NCBI RefSeq assembly: GCF_010550605.1 | Contig: NZ_JAAGNI010000435.1 | Location: forward strand, 1 to 64,000 | Direction of reading: 5' to 3' | DNA from: Streptomyces sp. SID9727 | GTDB taxonomy: Bacteria; Actinomycetota; Actinomycetes; Streptomycetales; Streptomycetaceae | Length of the DNA stretch: 64,000 bases | Part shown: positions 34,456 to 42,807 of the stretch, one piece after another | Layout of the letters: each line of letters begins with the position of its first letter | How positions within the stretch are numbered: position 1 is the first letter of the stretch | Notes under the pieces: model-generated | The model's database searches: none | What the model was told of the DNA's origin: nothing | The model's input: the letters and a program-made list of their open reading frames with translations, nothing else | Translations under genes and position numbers: made by a program

Positions 34456-35550
34456 GTGACCACGCCGCCCTTCATTCCCGGACTGGAACTTTCGCGTCGC
34501 TTCTACCGCGAAGCCGTGCGGCCCCTGCTCGGCGAGGCCGTTCCCGGGCTGAGGCACTCCGCCGCCCGTCTTGGCAGTGGTTCGGAGGTCCTCGGGTTCG
34601 ACACCGACCGTTCCGCCGACCACGAGTGGGGGCCCCGTCTGCAGATCTTTCTGCACCCGCGCGACGTGGCCCGTCATGGAACGGCGATCACGACCCTGCT
34701 CTCCGAGCGCCTGCCGAAGTCGTTCCGCGGCTACCCGACGCACTTCGCCGAGACCGGGGACGCGGGCATCGGGGTCATGCGGGAGACGGAGGGGCCGGTC
34801 CGCCACCGGGTGGAAGTCACCGACGCGAGTACCTGGTTCACCGCGCGGCTGGGGTTCGACCCGGGCCGGGCCATCGCCCTGGAACACTGGCTGGCCGCCC
34901 CCGCCCAGCGGCTCGCCGAGGTCACGGCCGGTGCCGTCTTCCACGACGGACTCGGCCGCCTCGGCCCGGCCCGGTCCGCCCTGGGCTGGTATCCCGATGA
35001 TCTCTGGCTGTACCTCCTGGCCTGCCAGTGGCAGCGCGTTTCCCAGGAGGAAGCCTTCGTCGGGCGCTGCGGCGAGGTGGGCGACGAACTCGGCTCCGCC
35101 GTCGTCGCCGCCCGGCTGGTGCGCGACCTGATGCGGCTCTGCCTGCTCATGGACCGCCGCTACCCGCCGTACGGCAAATGGCTCGGCAGCGCCTTCGCGC
35201 GCACCCCCCAGGGGCCCGCCCTCACCCCGGTACTCGCCGCCGCCCTCGCCGCGACCGACTGGCACACACGCGAGGACCACCTCGCCCTCGCCTACGAGAG
35301 CGTCGCGTCCGCGCAGAACGGCCTGGGCCTCTGTGACCCCGTCGACCCCGCGACACGGCCCTACCACAACAGGCCGTACCGGGTCCTGCACGCCGAGCGC
35401 TTCGCCGGGGCCCTGACCGCCCGCATCACCGACCCGGCCGTCCGCGCCCTGCCGGCGTTCGGCGCGGTCGACCAGTTCATCGACAGCACCGAGGTCCTCA
35501 GCCGTCCGGACCTCGCCCACGCTGTCACGCGCGCGGCGGCTCTGCCTTAG
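34456..35550 (+). CDS. DUF4037 protein (nucleotidyltransferase-like)
   Basis: 364 residues from the GTG at 34456. The N-terminus reads FIPGLELSRRFYREAVRPLL, then a nucleotidyltransferase-like core with GSGSEVLGFDTDRSADHEWGPR, where a GS motif is followed by D.E-like acidic residues. It continues with the DUF4037 region containing WLYLLACQWQRVSQEEAFVGRCGEVGDELGS and RRYPPYGKWLGSAF. The closeness to the nucleotidyltransferase fold suggests transfer of a nucleotide to a small molecule, but substrates are not known for this family. It is monocistronic. Confidence 0.85.
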   Translation: MTTPPFIPGLELSRRFYREAVRPLLGEAVPGLRHSAARLGSGSEVLGFDTDRSADHEWGPRLQIFLHPRDVARHGTAITTLLSERLPKSFRGYPTHFAETGDAGIGVMRETEGPVRHRVEVTDASTWFTARLGFDPGRAIALEHWLAAPAQRLAEVTAGAVFHDGLGRLGPARSALGWYPDDLWLYLLACQWQRVSQEEAFVGRCGEVGDELGSAVVAARLVRDLMRLCLLMDRRYPPYGKWLGSAFARTPQGPALTPVLAAALAATDWHTREDHLALAYESVASAQNGLGLCDPVDPATRPYHNRPYRVLHAERFAGALTARITDPAVRALPAFGAVDQFIDSTEVLSRPDLAHAVTRAAALP

Positions 35551-35651
35551 GGACCGCCGCCCGCCGCCTGCCGCGGAGGCAGGATGGCGCGGCCCGGAGC
35601 GAGAGCCGCGCGCCGCGGCCCGACCGCCGGGCGAGGTTCCGCAGCCGGCGG

Positions 35652-36410
35652 TCAGCGGGCGACCAGGACCTCGACGCTCAGCGCCCTGAGTCGCTCGATC
35701 ACCGTGTCGCCGGGACCGGCGTCGGTGATCAGCCCGGTGATCTTCTCCCACGGCAGGACGCGATACGGGGACGCCGTGCCGATCTTCTCCGACGAGGCGA
35801 GGATGTACGTGTCCGCGGCCCGCGCGGACAGGGCGCGCTTCATCGCCGCCTCCTCGGCGTCCCCCGTGGTCAGCCCGGCGTCGGGGTGGACACCGGTGAC
35901 GCCGAGGAGGCACAGGTCGGCGGAGACGTTCTGTGCGGCCTCGACAGCGGCGGCGCCGCACGTGACCGCCGAGTGCTTGAAGACGCGTCCTCCGAGGAGG
36001 AAGAGCTCCGCCCGCGGGTGGTCGATCAGAGCCGTGGCGATCGTCGGGCTGTGGGTGATCACCGTGCAGGCGAGGTCCTGCGGAAGCGCCCGTGTCACGG
36101 CGAGGGCGGTGGTGCCACCGTCGAGGATCACCGAGCCGCCCGGCCGTACCAGCGCTGCTGCCGCGGAGGCGACCTTCCGTTTGCCGTCCGGGGCGACCGC
36201 CTGCCGGGCGTCGTAGTCCACCACCGCCGGGGAAGCGGGCAGAGCGCCGCCGTACACCCTCTGGCACAGCCCCTCGGCGGCGAGATCGCGAAGGTCACGC
36301 CGCACGCTGTCCTCGGAAATGCCCAGTTCGGCGGCGACCTCCTTGGCCACGATCTTTCCCTCGCGGGCGAGCAGACCAAGCAGGTGGTCACGTCGTTCAG
36401 CAGCCAGCAT
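35652..36410 (-). CDS. DeoR family regulator
   Basis: 252 residues from the ATG at 36410. The N-terminal DeoR HTH is at residues 5-57 (RRDHLLGLLAREGKIVAKEVAAELGISEDSVRRDLRDL). The sugar-phosphate-sensing DeoRC domain follows, with ILDGGTTALAVTRALP, TVITHSPTIATAL, FLLGGRV and GVTGVHPDAGLTTGDAEEAAMKRAL. DeoR proteins bind phosphorylated sugars. It is divergent to the DUF4406-NUDIX operon; 48 bases separate the starts and contain a direct repeat that may be its operator. Confidence 0.93.
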   Translation of the reverse strand: MLAAERRDHLLGLLAREGKIVAKEVAAELGISEDSVRRDLRDLAAEGLCQRVYGGALPASPAVVDYDARQAVAPDGKRKVASAAAALVRPGGSVILDGGTTALAVTRALPQDLACTVITHSPTIATALIDHPRAELFLLGGRVFKHSAVTCGAAAVEAAQNVSADLCLLGVTGVHPDAGLTTGDAEEAAMKRALSARAADTYILASSEKIGTASPYRVLPWEKITGLITDAGPGDTVIERLRALSVEVLVAR

Positions 36411-36429
36411 CCGCACTCTCTCCTGTTCT

Positions 36430-36449
36430 TGCACGTTTCTGCATGTATC
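36430..36449. promoter_or_regulatory. Candidate DeoR operator (direct repeat)
   Basis: Tandem 10-base units TGCACGTTTC and TGCATGTATC (7 of 10 identical) between the DeoR gene and the divergent DUF4406 gene. DeoR proteins often bind direct repeats about one helix turn apart. Assignment is by position only. Confidence 0.45.
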
Positions 36450-36458
36450 GTAGCGGTC

Positions 36459-36842
36459 GTGAACGACAAGCCAAAGCTCATCCTGATCGCCGGTCCCTAC
36501 CGCTCCGGTACCGACGGCGACCCGCAGGCCATGGCCGCCAACCTCGGCCGCCTCGAAGCCGCCGCCTGGCCGGTTTTCGCGGCCGGGCACCTGCCCGTGA
36601 TCGGGGAGTGGATCGCCCTGCCCGTCCTGCACTCGGCCGGTGCCGGCCCCACGGACCCACTCGCCGACCAGGTGCTCTACCCGACCGCCGACCGTCTGCT
36701 CGCCCATTGCGATGCCGTGCTGCGCCTGCCGGGCGAATCCGCGGGCGCCGACCAGGACGTCGCCACCGCCCGCCGCCGCGGCCTGCCCGTGTACCACGAG
36801 GTCGCCGAGATCCCGCGCCGCGCCCCGGAGGAGGCCGCATGA
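36459..36842 (+). CDS. DUF4406 protein (deoxyribosyltransferase-like)
   Basis: 127 residues from the GTG at 36459. It opens KLILIAGPYRSGTDGDPQAMAANL, a loop typical of the DUF4406/nucleoside 2-deoxyribosyltransferase-like fold (AGPY), and ends with ADRLLAHCDAVLRLPGESAGADQDVATARRRGLPVYHEV, where the acidic S.GA..E position appears as AGADQD. The family probably cleaves or transfers nucleosides. It is translationally coupled (ATGA) to the NUDIX gene, which supports a nucleotide salvage or clean-up role controlled by the DeoR. Confidence 0.8.
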   Translation: MNDKPKLILIAGPYRSGTDGDPQAMAANLGRLEAAAWPVFAAGHLPVIGEWIALPVLHSAGAGPTDPLADQVLYPTADRLLAHCDAVLRLPGESAGADQDVATARRRGLPVYHEVAEIPRRAPEEAA

Positions 36843-37561
36843 CGGGCCGCCCCGGCATCGACACCCCCGACCACCGCGGCCGCACCGGCCTCGACCGGGC
36901 CGGACGCGGACTGGACCGCAACCCCGACGTCCGGATACGCGACGTCGAGCTCACCTCCCAGGGCTGGCACGTCCTGCGCCGCACCACCTTCGACTACCGA
37001 CGCCGCGACGGCCGGTGGGAGACCCAGCAGCGCGAGACCTACGACCGCGGCGACGGGGCCGTCGTCCTGCCCTACGACACCGGGCGCGGCCGTGTGCTGC
37101 TGACCCGTCAGTTCCGCTACCCCGCCTACGTGAACGGGCACCCCGACGGCATGCTCATCGAGGCGGCGGCGGGACTGCTCGACGCGGAAGACCCGTACAC
37201 CGCGATCCGCCGCGAGAGCGAGGAGGAACTCGGCGTCCGACTCGGCCCGCTCACCCGCGTCCTCGACGCCTATATGAGCCCGGGCTCCGTCACCGAGCGC
37301 CTCCACTTCTTCGCGGCCTCCTACACGCCGTCCGACCGGACCGGCACGGGCGGAGGAGTCGAGGAAGAAGGCGAGGACATCGAAGTCCTCGAACTCCCCT
37401 TCGCCGAGGCCCTCGCCATGACCCGCGACGGACGCGTCACCGACGGCAAGACCATCATGCTCCTGCACTGGGCAGCCCTGTACGGCCCCTTCGCCGGCGA
37501 GGGACCGGCCGCGCGGCCGGAGGGCGCGGCACCCCCGGCCACTCGCGGCCGCACGCGTTGA
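36839..37561 (+). CDS. NUDIX hydrolase (NudK-like)
   Basis: 240 residues. The NUDIX box is GLLDAEDPYTAIRRESEEEL then GV, matching GX5EX7REUXEEXGU except that the first Glu position is Asp-rich. The segment before it (TRQFRYPAYVNGHPDGMLIEAAAG) is the lead-in of ADP-sugar/GDP-mannose pyrophosphatases, and YMSPGSVTERLHFFAASY follows as in NudK. A nucleotide-sugar or dinucleotide is the likely substrate. There is a four-base overlap with DUF4406. The C-terminal 25 residues are Ala/Pro/Gly-rich. Confidence 0.9.
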   Translation: MTGRPGIDTPDHRGRTGLDRAGRGLDRNPDVRIRDVELTSQGWHVLRRTTFDYRRRDGRWETQQRETYDRGDGAVVLPYDTGRGRVLLTRQFRYPAYVNGHPDGMLIEAAAGLLDAEDPYTAIRRESEEELGVRLGPLTRVLDAYMSPGSVTERLHFFAASYTPSDRTGTGGGVEEEGEDIEVLELPFAEALAMTRDGRVTDGKTIMLLHWAALYGPFAGEGPAARPEGAAPPATRGRTR

Positions 37562-37621
37562 CCACGGCCCGGCACCCGCCACCGCGGGGGCCGGGCTCTC
37601 GGTACGTTCACCGCCGGTCGG

Positions 37622-38470
37622 TCACAGAGCGGTGGCGGCGCGGACCAGCCCCGCGACCGCCGTCGAGCGGCTGTGCGGGGGCCACGCGATGACCGTGGTG
37701 ACGCGGGGCGCGTCGGAGACCGGCACGGCTGCGAGGCCGTTGCCCAGGCCGCTGCGGCCGGACTCCGGTACGACCGCACAGGCGCGGCCGAGGGCGATGA
37801 GCTGGGTGAGCTGCGTGTGGTCGCGCACCTGGGGCCCGGGACCTTCGGGAAAGGTGCCGTCGGGGCGGGGCCAGCGGGGGAGAGGGAGGCCGGGCAGGTC
37901 GCTGACCTCTGCGAGCCGCAGGTGGGGGCGCACGCCGAGGGGGTGGCCGGCCGGAAGGATCACGACCTGGCTCTCGGTGTACAGCTCCTCGGTGTCGAGG
38001 CCGGCCGTGTCGTCGAAGGGCCGGTGCAGCAGGGCCACGTCGGCCCGGCCCGTTCGCAAGACCGATGCCTGCTCGCCCGGCCCGCACAGCACCACGTCCA
38101 CGGCGACGGCGCCGGGCTGGGCGGCGTAAACGTCAAGGAGTTTCGCCAGCAGTTCACTGGAGGCCCCCGCTTTCGCGGCCAGGGCCACGGCGGGCCGGCC
38201 GGCCTCGGCCAGAGCGGCCCGGCGGGTGCGTCGTTCGGCCGCCTCGACGGCGTCCAGTGCGGCGCGTGCCTCCCGGAGCAGCACCGCCCCCGCCCCGGTC
38301 AGGGAAGCACCCCGACTGCCGCGCTCCAGCAGGACGGTGCCCAGACGCCGTTCCAGCCCGCTGATGGCCCGGGACAGAGGGGGCTGGGCGATACCGAGCC
38401 GGTTCGCGGCCCGGCCGAAGTGCAGCTCCTCTGCGACGGCGACGAAGTACCGCAACTCACGTGTCTCCAC
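37622..38470 (-). CDS. LysR family regulator
   Basis: 282 residues. The N-terminal HTH is at residues 3-60 (ELRYFVAVAEELHFGRAANRLGIAQPPLSRAISGLERRLG). The C-terminal periplasmic-binding-like effector domain follows (VDVVLCGPGEQASVLRTGRADVALLH). It is divergent from the SDR gene at 38575, with a perfect LysR-type box between them, so the SDR gene is its probable target. Confidence 0.95.
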   Translation of the reverse strand: METRELRYFVAVAEELHFGRAANRLGIAQPPLSRAISGLERRLGTVLLERGSRGASLTGAGAVLLREARAALDAVEAAERRTRRAALAEAGRPAVALAAKAGASSELLAKLLDVYAAQPGAVAVDVVLCGPGEQASVLRTGRADVALLHRPFDDTAGLDTEELYTESQVVILPAGHPLGVRPHLRLAEVSDLPGLPLPRWPRPDGTFPEGPGPQVRDHTQLTQLIALGRACAVVPESGRSGLGNGLAAVPVSDAPRVTTVIAWPPHSRSTAVAGLVRAATAL

Positions 38471-38499
38471 CCCGCCAGCCTAACGGGGCCGGCCAGGGC

Positions 38500-38518
38500 C
38501 GATACCCGGGCGGTATCG
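38500..38518. promoter_or_regulatory. LysR box (T-N11-A)
   Basis: CGATACC-CGGGC-GGTATCG, a perfect 7-base inverted repeat with a 5-base spacer; the inner T and A (38503, 38515) are spaced exactly T-N11-A, the LysR consensus. It lies between the divergent LysR (start 38470) and SDR (start 38575) genes. Confidence 0.75.
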
Positions 38519-38574
38519 CCGCCCACCCGGTCGGTCTTGGACGTCCTGCCCCGAGGGGGAGAAGGATCGATGCC

Positions 38575-39318
38575 ATGACTGAGACGAACACCGTGAACCA
38601 CCCCAAGATCGCGCTGGTGACCGGCGCGAACAAGGGCATCGGCTATGAGATCGCCGCCGGACTCGGCGCCCTCGGCTGGTCCGTCGGTATCGGTGCGCGG
38701 GACGACGAGAGGCGCGAGGCCGCCGTGGACAAGCTGCGCGCGGCCGGGGCCGACGCGTTCGGCGTACCGCTGGACGTGACCGACGACGCGAGCGTGACCG
38801 CGGCGGCTCGGCTGATGGAGGAGCGGACCGGGCGGCTCGACGCGCTCGTCAACAACGCGGGGATCACCGGCGGCGGACGGCAGGACCCCACCACGGTCGA
38901 CGTGAACCGCGTGCGGGCGGCGGTGGAGACCAACGTGATCGGCGTCATCCGCGTCACCAACACGCTGCTCCCGCTGCTGCGCCGCTCGCCGTCGCCGCGG
39001 ATCGTGAACGTCTCCAGCAGCGTGGGATCCCTCACACTCCAGACCACCCCGGGCGCCGAGACCGGCCCGATCTCCATCGCCTACGCCCCGTCCAAGAGCT
39101 TCTTGAACGCCGTCACCGTGCAGTACGCCAAGGAACTGGCCGGCACACCCATCCTGATCAACGCCGTCTGCCCCGGCTTCACCGCGACCGACCTCAACGG
39201 CTTCCGGGGGGTGCGCACCCCCCAGCAAGGAGCGGTCGCTGCGATCCGGCTTGCGACCGTGGCGGACGACGGGCCCACCGGCCGCTTCTTCGACGACGAG
39301 GGAGAGGTCCCCTGGTGA
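38575..39318 (+). CDS. SDR family oxidoreductase
   Basis: 247 residues from the ATG at 38575. Classical short-chain dehydrogenase: TGANKGIG (residues 16-23, NAD(P) loop), LDVTDDAS, LVNNAG, NVSSSVGS with the catalytic Ser, and the YAPSK motif (YxxxK). The sequence between Ser and Tyr is rather long (TLQTTPGAETGPISIAYAP), as in carbonyl reductase-like members. It is an NADPH-dependent carbonyl reductase of unknown substrate, probably induced through the divergent LysR. Confidence 0.94.
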   Translation: MTETNTVNHPKIALVTGANKGIGYEIAAGLGALGWSVGIGARDDERREAAVDKLRAAGADAFGVPLDVTDDASVTAAARLMEERTGRLDALVNNAGITGGGRQDPTTVDVNRVRAAVETNVIGVIRVTNTLLPLLRRSPSPRIVNVSSSVGSLTLQTTPGAETGPISIAYAPSKSFLNAVTVQYAKELAGTPILINAVCPGFTATDLNGFRGVRTPQQGAVAAIRLATVADDGPTGRFFDDEGEVPW

Positions 39319-39367
39319 TGTGCTTCCCGGTCGCGCCACCCCCGGGGAGTCGCGGGCGCGTACCCGC

Positions 39368-39646
39368 TCACCGCTCCCCGGGAGGTCGGCCCGAGACCCC
39401 GACGTACCAGTCGTCGGCCTCCGTCATCCCGTCCATGCTCGGCTGGTAGGGCTTGACGATGTCGTCGGCGTCCTTGAAATACACCGTGACGCAGAGCGGG
39501 TACCGCTCCCCGGTAGGGGCCGTGACGGTCTCCCGGGGGGCCACCCACACGAACTTTCCCGGCTGGGTCCACTTCTCGCGGGCGAACGTCAAGGTGGGGT
39601 CCGCCGTCCCCAGTTGCAGCAGCTCCGACCAGCTCATGTGAGTCAC
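39368..39646 (-). CDS. Small protein resembling DUF2829 (Tad2-like)
   Basis: 92 residues; a start at the second Met (39637) is equally possible. The order of conserved features follows DUF2829: MSWSELLQLG at the start, FAREKWTQPGKFVWVAP (like AREGWNGKGMFI.LVPG) in the middle, and KPYQPSMDGMTEADDWYVG at the end (like PWQPSQ.DMLAEDWEV). DUF2829 includes the phage anti-Thoeris protein Tad2, which binds the cyclic-ADP-ribose-type signal. Here it is chromosomal with no phage genes around it, so its role may be different. Its start faces the flavoprotein operon promoter. Confidence 0.5.
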   Translation of the reverse strand: MTHMSWSELLQLGTADPTLTFAREKWTQPGKFVWVAPRETVTAPTGERYPLCVTVYFKDADDIVKPYQPSMDGMTEADDWYVGVSGRPPGER

Positions 39647-39688
39647 CGTCCGAGCCTAAGGCGCGGACTCCCCCACGAGAAAGAGGAG

Positions 39689-39718
39689 TTGACAGCGTGG
39701 GACATCCATGGATAAGAG
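39689..39718 (+). promoter_or_regulatory. Predicted promoter of the flavoprotein/ligase operon
   Basis: TTGACA (39689-39694), 18 bases, TAAGAG (39713-39718): a good sigma-70-like promoter, unusual for this GC content. The expected start of transcription is near 39725, immediately before the operator palindrome at 39728. Confidence 0.55.
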
Positions 39719-39727
39719 GGAGCGCCG

Positions 39728-39750
39728 AATCTCAGAGCCCTCTGATTTCG
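39728..39750. promoter_or_regulatory. Shared operator palindrome, copy 1
   Basis: AATCTCAGAG, CC, CTCTGA, TTTCG. The core TCAGAG-CC-CTCTGA (39732-39745) is a perfect inverted repeat. It lies just after the predicted promoter and exactly 20 bases before the ATG of the flavoprotein gene. The second copy, at 48458-48480, is identical at 19 of 23 positions on the other strand. Confidence 0.8.
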
Positions 39751-39770
39751 CGTCGCTACCGTCCGGGCCC

Positions 39771-41315
39771 ATGGTGCGCGACTATCTCATCATCGGGGCC
39801 GGACCGGCCGGACTTCAGCTCGCCGCTCTGCTCGAACGCGACGGGCACGACTACATCGTTCTGGAACGGGGGAGCGGACCGGGAACCTTCTTCGCCCGGT
39901 ATCCCCGCCATCGCCGGCTCATATCGACCAACAAGGTGAACACCGGCTTCACCGACCCGGAACTCAACCTGCGCATGGACTGGAACTCGCTGCTCAGCGA
40001 CGATCCGGAGCTGCTCTTCACCCGGTACAGCGAGCGCTACTTCCCACCCGCGGACGATTTCGTGCGCTACCTGGCCGACTTCGCGGCCCGTACCGGCGTG
40101 CGCGTCGAGTACGGGACGGAAGTCGTCCATGTCACCCGGGCGGACGGCGTCTTCACCGTGAGCGACGGCGACGGACGAACCTGGCAGGCCAAGAGGCTCG
40201 TCATGGCGACGGGCGTCTCCCGGCTCTACGCGCCACCCATCCCGGGCTTCGGACTCGCCGAACGGTACGACTCCTTCGACCCCGACCCGGCGTCCTTCAC
40301 CAACCAGCGGGTGCTGATCATCGGCAAGGGGAACTCCGCGTTCGAAACCGCCGACGGCCTCATCGAGAAGGCCGCGGTCATCCATGTCGCCGGTCCGCAC
40401 TCGGTCAAGCTCGCCTGGAAGACCCACTACCTCGGGCACCTGCGCGCGGTGAACAACAACTTCCTGGACACCTACCAGCTCAAGTCACAGAACGCGGTAC
40501 TCGACGGCACCGTCGAGAGCATCGAGAAGACGGAGAGCGGTGGCTACCGGGTCATGCTGCGCTACGCGCGGACCGTCGAACCGTTGCGCGAGCTCCACTA
40601 CGACCGGATCATCGCCTGCACCGGCTTCCGCTTCGACGCGTCCGTCTTCGACGAGGCCTGCCGCCCGGCGCTCGTCATCAACGACCGGTTCCCCGAGCAG
40701 ACCTCATCATTCGAGTCGGTCAACGTGCCGGGCCTCTACTTCGCCGGCACGCTGATGCAGCAGCGGGACTTCAAGAAATCCACCAACGGCTTCATCCACG
40801 GATTCCGCTACGCGGTGCGCGCCCTGCACCGCATCCTCCGCGCCCGCGCTCTCGACACCCCCTGGCCGGCCCGGACGCTCGCCGCGACGCCGGACACGAT
40901 CGCGGACGCCGTCATCGCCAGGATCAACCGCTCGTCGGCGCTCTGGCAGCAGTTCGGATTCCTCGGCGATGTGGTCGGCGTGGACGGCGACCGGGCCGTG
41001 TACCAGGAGGAGGTCCCGCTGGACTACGTCACCGACGGAGGTCTCGGGCCCGCCCCGCACCGGTTCGTCATCGACCTCGAGTACGGGGCCGAGCACGAGC
41101 CGGCCGACCCGTTCGACGTGGCCGTCCCGCGCGTCGTCGAGAACGACGTGGACCACGCCAAGGACTCCACCTACCTCCATCCGGTCGTCCGCCACTACCG
41201 GGACGGCGTGCTCGCCGGTACCCACCACCTGGCGGAGAACCTGGAGAACGACTGGAACCTGCCGGAGGCCCACCGCCGGCCGCTCACCGACTTCGTGAAG
41301 GAGTGCCTTGACTGA
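39771..41315 (+). CDS. FOXRED2-like flavoprotein monooxygenase, paralogue 1
   Basis: 514 residues from the ATG at 39771, set by the start of the paralogue at 48437. FAD motif GAGPAG at residues 9-14, and the NADPH motif IIGKGNSAFETAD near 185. The stretch ERGSGPGTFFARYPRHRRLI followed by LRMDWNSLLSDDPELLF is strikingly like the eukaryotic FOXRED2 proteins. GTLMQQRDFKKSTNGFIHGFRYAVRAL follows in the C-terminal half. There is no signal peptide. Expected to be an NADPH- and O2-dependent oxygenase acting on a soft nucleophile (N or S) or a carbonyl. It is coupled to the downstream ligase by an 8-base overlap. Confidence 0.88.
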   Translation: MVRDYLIIGAGPAGLQLAALLERDGHDYIVLERGSGPGTFFARYPRHRRLISTNKVNTGFTDPELNLRMDWNSLLSDDPELLFTRYSERYFPPADDFVRYLADFAARTGVRVEYGTEVVHVTRADGVFTVSDGDGRTWQAKRLVMATGVSRLYAPPIPGFGLAERYDSFDPDPASFTNQRVLIIGKGNSAFETADGLIEKAAVIHVAGPHSVKLAWKTHYLGHLRAVNNNFLDTYQLKSQNAVLDGTVESIEKTESGGYRVMLRYARTVEPLRELHYDRIIACTGFRFDASVFDEACRPALVINDRFPEQTSSFESVNVPGLYFAGTLMQQRDFKKSTNGFIHGFRYAVRALHRILRARALDTPWPARTLAATPDTIADAVIARINRSSALWQQFGFLGDVVGVDGDRAVYQEEVPLDYVTDGGLGPAPHRFVIDLEYGAEHEPADPFDVAVPRVVENDVDHAKDSTYLHPVVRHYRDGVLAGTHHLAENLENDWNLPEAHRRPLTDFVKECLD

Positions 41316-42756
41316 GCAGTTTCCCGGCGCCGTGCTGGACCTCCTCGAAGCGGCGGGCGACCGGCCGGTGTTCGAGCACGCCGGCGTGGAGATATCCGGA
41401 ACCCGGCTCCTCGGCACCGTGCGGCGCGCGGTGAACGGCCTGCGCGGCCACGGCGTCGGACCCGGCGACGGCGTGGCCATGCTCCTGGGCGTGGGCCCCG
41501 GAGCATTCGCCGCGATCATCGCCGCCCATGTCGTGGGTGCCCGTGTCGTCGGCGTGCGGCCCGGCCTGACCGAGGAACAGCGGAAACACATCGTGCGAGA
41601 CGTCGGAGTGACCGTCACCGACCGGCCCGACGGCACCGGTGACCACGGAAGCGGTCTGACCCTCGCGCTGGACGACCTGCTGGCGGCGACGGACGACGGT
41701 GTCCGGCCGCGGGTCCTGGCCCGGCCCGGGGACACCGCCCGGCTCCTGCACACCAGCGGCAGCACCGGCCTCCCCAAGGCGTGCGCCCAGACGTACGCGG
41801 CGATGACCGCGGGGTGGGCGCACCGGCCGGACGCCTGGCCGCCGGCCGTCCGCGAACTCGCCGGGCGTCTCGACCGGTTCCTGGTGTTCGGCACCCTGGC
41901 CAGCCAAGTGATGATGGAGTACGGGCTGCTGGCACTCGCGGCCGGCGGCACCCTCGTCACCGCCGACCCTCCGGACTTCCCCGACGCCCTGGTGCGTCAC
42001 CGGGCGACCGCCAGCGTGATCACGGTCGCCCGGCTGACGAGGCTCGTGGCCGCGCAGCGCGCGGCGCCCGTGGACCTCGGCGAGCTGCGCGCGCTGATGG
42101 TGTCGGGATCGCCGCTGGAGCCGGGGCGCATGCGGGAGGCCGCGGAAGTGCTCGGCCCTGTCGTGTTCCACGGTTACGGCCAGACCGAGACCGGCATGAT
42201 CTCGATGGCCACCCCGGGGGAGCCGCCGGGTTCTCTCGGAGTGCCGCCCGTGGAACTGGAGATCCGTGACGCCTCGGGCCACCCGGTCCGGCACGGCTGC
42301 GACGGCGAGATCTTCGCGCGCACCCCCTCCCAGAGCCATGGCTACTGGCAGGAACCCGGCCTCAGCGCCGACGTGTTCTCCGGGGAATGGGTGCGCACCC
42401 GCGACCTCGGCCACCTCGACGCGTCGGGCCGGCTGTGGCTCACGGGACGGACCCGGGACGTGATCATCGTCAACGCCAACGTGTACTACGCCGGGCCCGT
42501 CGAGCGGCTGCTGTCCAGCCACCCTTCCGTGGCCGAGGCGTACGTCGTAGCCGTGCCCGACGACCGTACGGGCGAGGCCGTCCACGCCTTCGTCGTACCC
42601 GCATCCGGTCACACTCCCGACCTCGCCGGACTGCGGGCGCTGGTGGCGGCGGGCGTGGGGGAGGACTGCGCTCCGACCCGGCTCACCGTCATCGAGGAGG
42701 TACCGCTCACGGCCGCCGGAAAGCCCGACAAACAGCGGCTGGTGCACGGAAGATAG
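41308..42756 (+). CDS. Class I adenylate-forming enzyme (acyl-AMP/CoA ligase)
   Basis: 482 residues from a TTG overlapping the upstream stop by eight bases; no ATG or GTG fits. Motifs: LLHTSGSTGLPKA (ATP phosphate loop, about 150-162), GYGQTETGMIS (adenine/Mg site, about 289-299), TRDLGHLDASG and a GRTRDVI hinge (about 365-385), and the final catalytic Lys in AAGKPDKQR. The protein is somewhat short, with a trimmed N-terminal domain. It activates a carboxylic acid as an AMP ester, then transfers it to CoA or another acceptor. Given the tyrosine-type ammonia-lyase in the locus, a p-coumarate-like acid is a reasonable substrate guess. Confidence 0.9.
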   Translation: MTEQFPGAVLDLLEAAGDRPVFEHAGVEISGTRLLGTVRRAVNGLRGHGVGPGDGVAMLLGVGPGAFAAIIAAHVVGARVVGVRPGLTEEQRKHIVRDVGVTVTDRPDGTGDHGSGLTLALDDLLAATDDGVRPRVLARPGDTARLLHTSGSTGLPKACAQTYAAMTAGWAHRPDAWPPAVRELAGRLDRFLVFGTLASQVMMEYGLLALAAGGTLVTADPPDFPDALVRHRATASVITVARLTRLVAAQRAAPVDLGELRALMVSGSPLEPGRMREAAEVLGPVVFHGYGQTETGMISMATPGEPPGSLGVPPVELEIRDASGHPVRHGCDGEIFARTPSQSHGYWQEPGLSADVFSGEWVRTRDLGHLDASGRLWLTGRTRDVIIVNANVYYAGPVERLLSSHPSVAEAYVVAVPDDRTGEAVHAFVVPASGHTPDLAGLRALVAAGVGEDCAPTRLTVIEEVPLTAAGKPDKQRLVHGR

Positions 42757-42758
42757 CG

Positions 42759-42797
42759 GACCGGGCCCCGCCCTCGTCACGAGGGCGGGGCCCGGTC
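42759..42797. terminator. Strong bidirectional terminator
   Basis: A perfect 19-base inverted repeat (arms 42759-42777 and 42779-42797, one base between, so the folded loop is a few bases). It sits between the convergent ligase (stop 42756) and MFS (stop 42808) genes and can serve both transcripts. Confidence 0.85.
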
Positions 42798-42807
42798 ATG
42801 TCACCGC

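Noticed and set aside
39368-39646. Calling this locus part of a Thoeris defence system
   Set aside because: No ThsA or ThsB (TIR, SIR2) genes lie nearby; only the Tad2-like similarity of one small protein is visible.
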